From Spirochaetota bacterium (lineage in GTDB: Bacteria > Spirochaetota > Spirochaetia > Treponematales > UBA12059), in the NCBI GenBank assembly GCA_029547205.1, contig JAKPPT010000132.1, positions 1 through 64,000 of the forward strand: a stretch of DNA of 64,000 bases, read 5' to 3'. The notes beneath the pieces were generated by a model. The model was given only the letters and a program-made list of their open reading frames with translations, did no database searches and was not told where the DNA came from. Positions 63,748 through 64,000 of the stretch are shown here, one piece after another (the stretch's first letter is position 1; the number at the start of each line of letters is the position of its first letter). A program made the translations under genes and the position numbers.

Positions 63748-64000
63748 GTGACAGAAAAACCAGTTATTGATGCCGCAAAAGCTGCAGCTATGGTTAAACC
63801 TGGTGATGTAGTTCATATAGGTGGATTTTTAGGGTGTGGCTCACCAGACAGTATTATTGCTGAGCTTGTTAAACTGGGAACAAACAAACTTACCCTTGTA
63901 TGCAATGACACGGCCGTACTCGATGAGAAAAACAATCGCATCACCGGAGTTGCCCCGCTCATAAAAGCAAGAGCATTCAATCGGGTCATTGTTTCTCATA
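63748..64000 (+). CDS. 3-oxoacid/acetate CoA-transferase, subunit A (5' part)
   Basis: The window ends 84 codons into this gene. It starts with GTG 63748 (TAAGGAGG six bases upstream; an overlapping ATG gives an immediate stop). MTEKPVIDAAKAAAMVKPGD then VVHIGGFLGCGSPDSIIAEL and LTLVCNDTAVLDEKNNRITG show the family I CoA-transferase alpha subunit (AtoD/ScoA), with the glycine-rich CoA loop GGFLGCGSP. Subunit B is expected just outside. It may supply the CoA-transfer step lost with the relic at 9201. Confidence 0.9.
   Translation, partial: MTEKPVIDAAKAAAMVKPGDVVHIGGFLGCGSPDSIIAELVKLGTNKLTLVCNDTAVLDEKNNRITGVAPLIKARAFNRVIVSH

Noticed and set aside
1-64000. tRNA genes and plasmid or phage signatures
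   Set aside because: I saw no tRNA cloverleaf, integrase, replication protein, capsid gene or attachment repeat; absence by eye is not proof.

Overview
The window looks like a piece of a spirochaete chromosome, probably close to Treponema/Spirochaeta; I could not run a search to name it. The evidence is the 5' end of a 16S rRNA gene of spirochaetal type on the minus strand at the left edge, a short alanyl-tRNA synthetase without the C-terminal domain (usual in spirochaetes), a large LptD-like outer-membrane protein, a 7TMR-DISM/SpoIIE-type signalling protein, spirochaete-style lipoprotein and signal peptides, and moderate A+T richness. The fermentation genes point to an anaerobe that uses amino acids.

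Layout. 1-9000: rRNA promoter and leader, two diguanylate cyclases (one with a Cache sensor), oligoendopeptidase F, an OsmC-like protein, an MFS exporter and small proteins of unknown role. 9200-15400: a thiolase next to a decayed CoA-transferase, then etfB-etfA-acyl-CoA dehydrogenase, facing a TetR regulator that carries a histone-H1-like tail. 15450-22700: lptD-like gene, uvrA, and a DUF134-NifX fusion gene behind a strongly palindromic promoter. 22730-27370: one operon (buk, ptb, ferredoxin, three 2-oxoacid:ferredoxin oxidoreductase subunits) able to turn branched-chain 2-oxoacids into acid plus ATP. 27590-32090: an accessory stretch with a lipoprotein, a gene relic, small inverted-repeat elements, a WYL regulator and an unusual WYL/membrane/EF-hand/transglutaminase protein. 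32095-40000: threonine dehydrogenase, carbamate kinase, a secreted HExxH protein, YchF, FeoAB and a DtxR-type regulator with matching operator palindromes.

40173-50108 is the most striking part. A minus-strand DNA-repair cluster (YhaO/SbcD-like nuclease, YhaN/SbcC-like ATPase, deoxyinosine glycosylase) starts back to back with a plus-strand operon. That operon begins with a CarH-type B12-binding protein carrying the W-x9-EH light-sensor signature, continues with a soluble histidine kinase, and runs by overlapping start and stop codons into aroB-aroK-aroA-aroC. The two opposing promoters share overlapping -10 boxes. I propose a cobalamin/light-sensing two-component module tied to the shikimate pathway and facing DNA repair.

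50105-64000: alaS, a degenerate SpoIIE-like sensor, a transporter-like protein with a PTS EIIA-like tail, a HisKA_2 kinase, peptidase T, a DapF-fold protein lacking its catalytic cysteine, rnhB, an NhaC antiporter, an outer-membrane protein, and the start of a CoA-transferase gene that runs off the right edge. Many genes lack a Shine-Dalgarno sequence and instead have a -10 box 6-9 bases before the ATG, suggesting leaderless mRNAs are common here.
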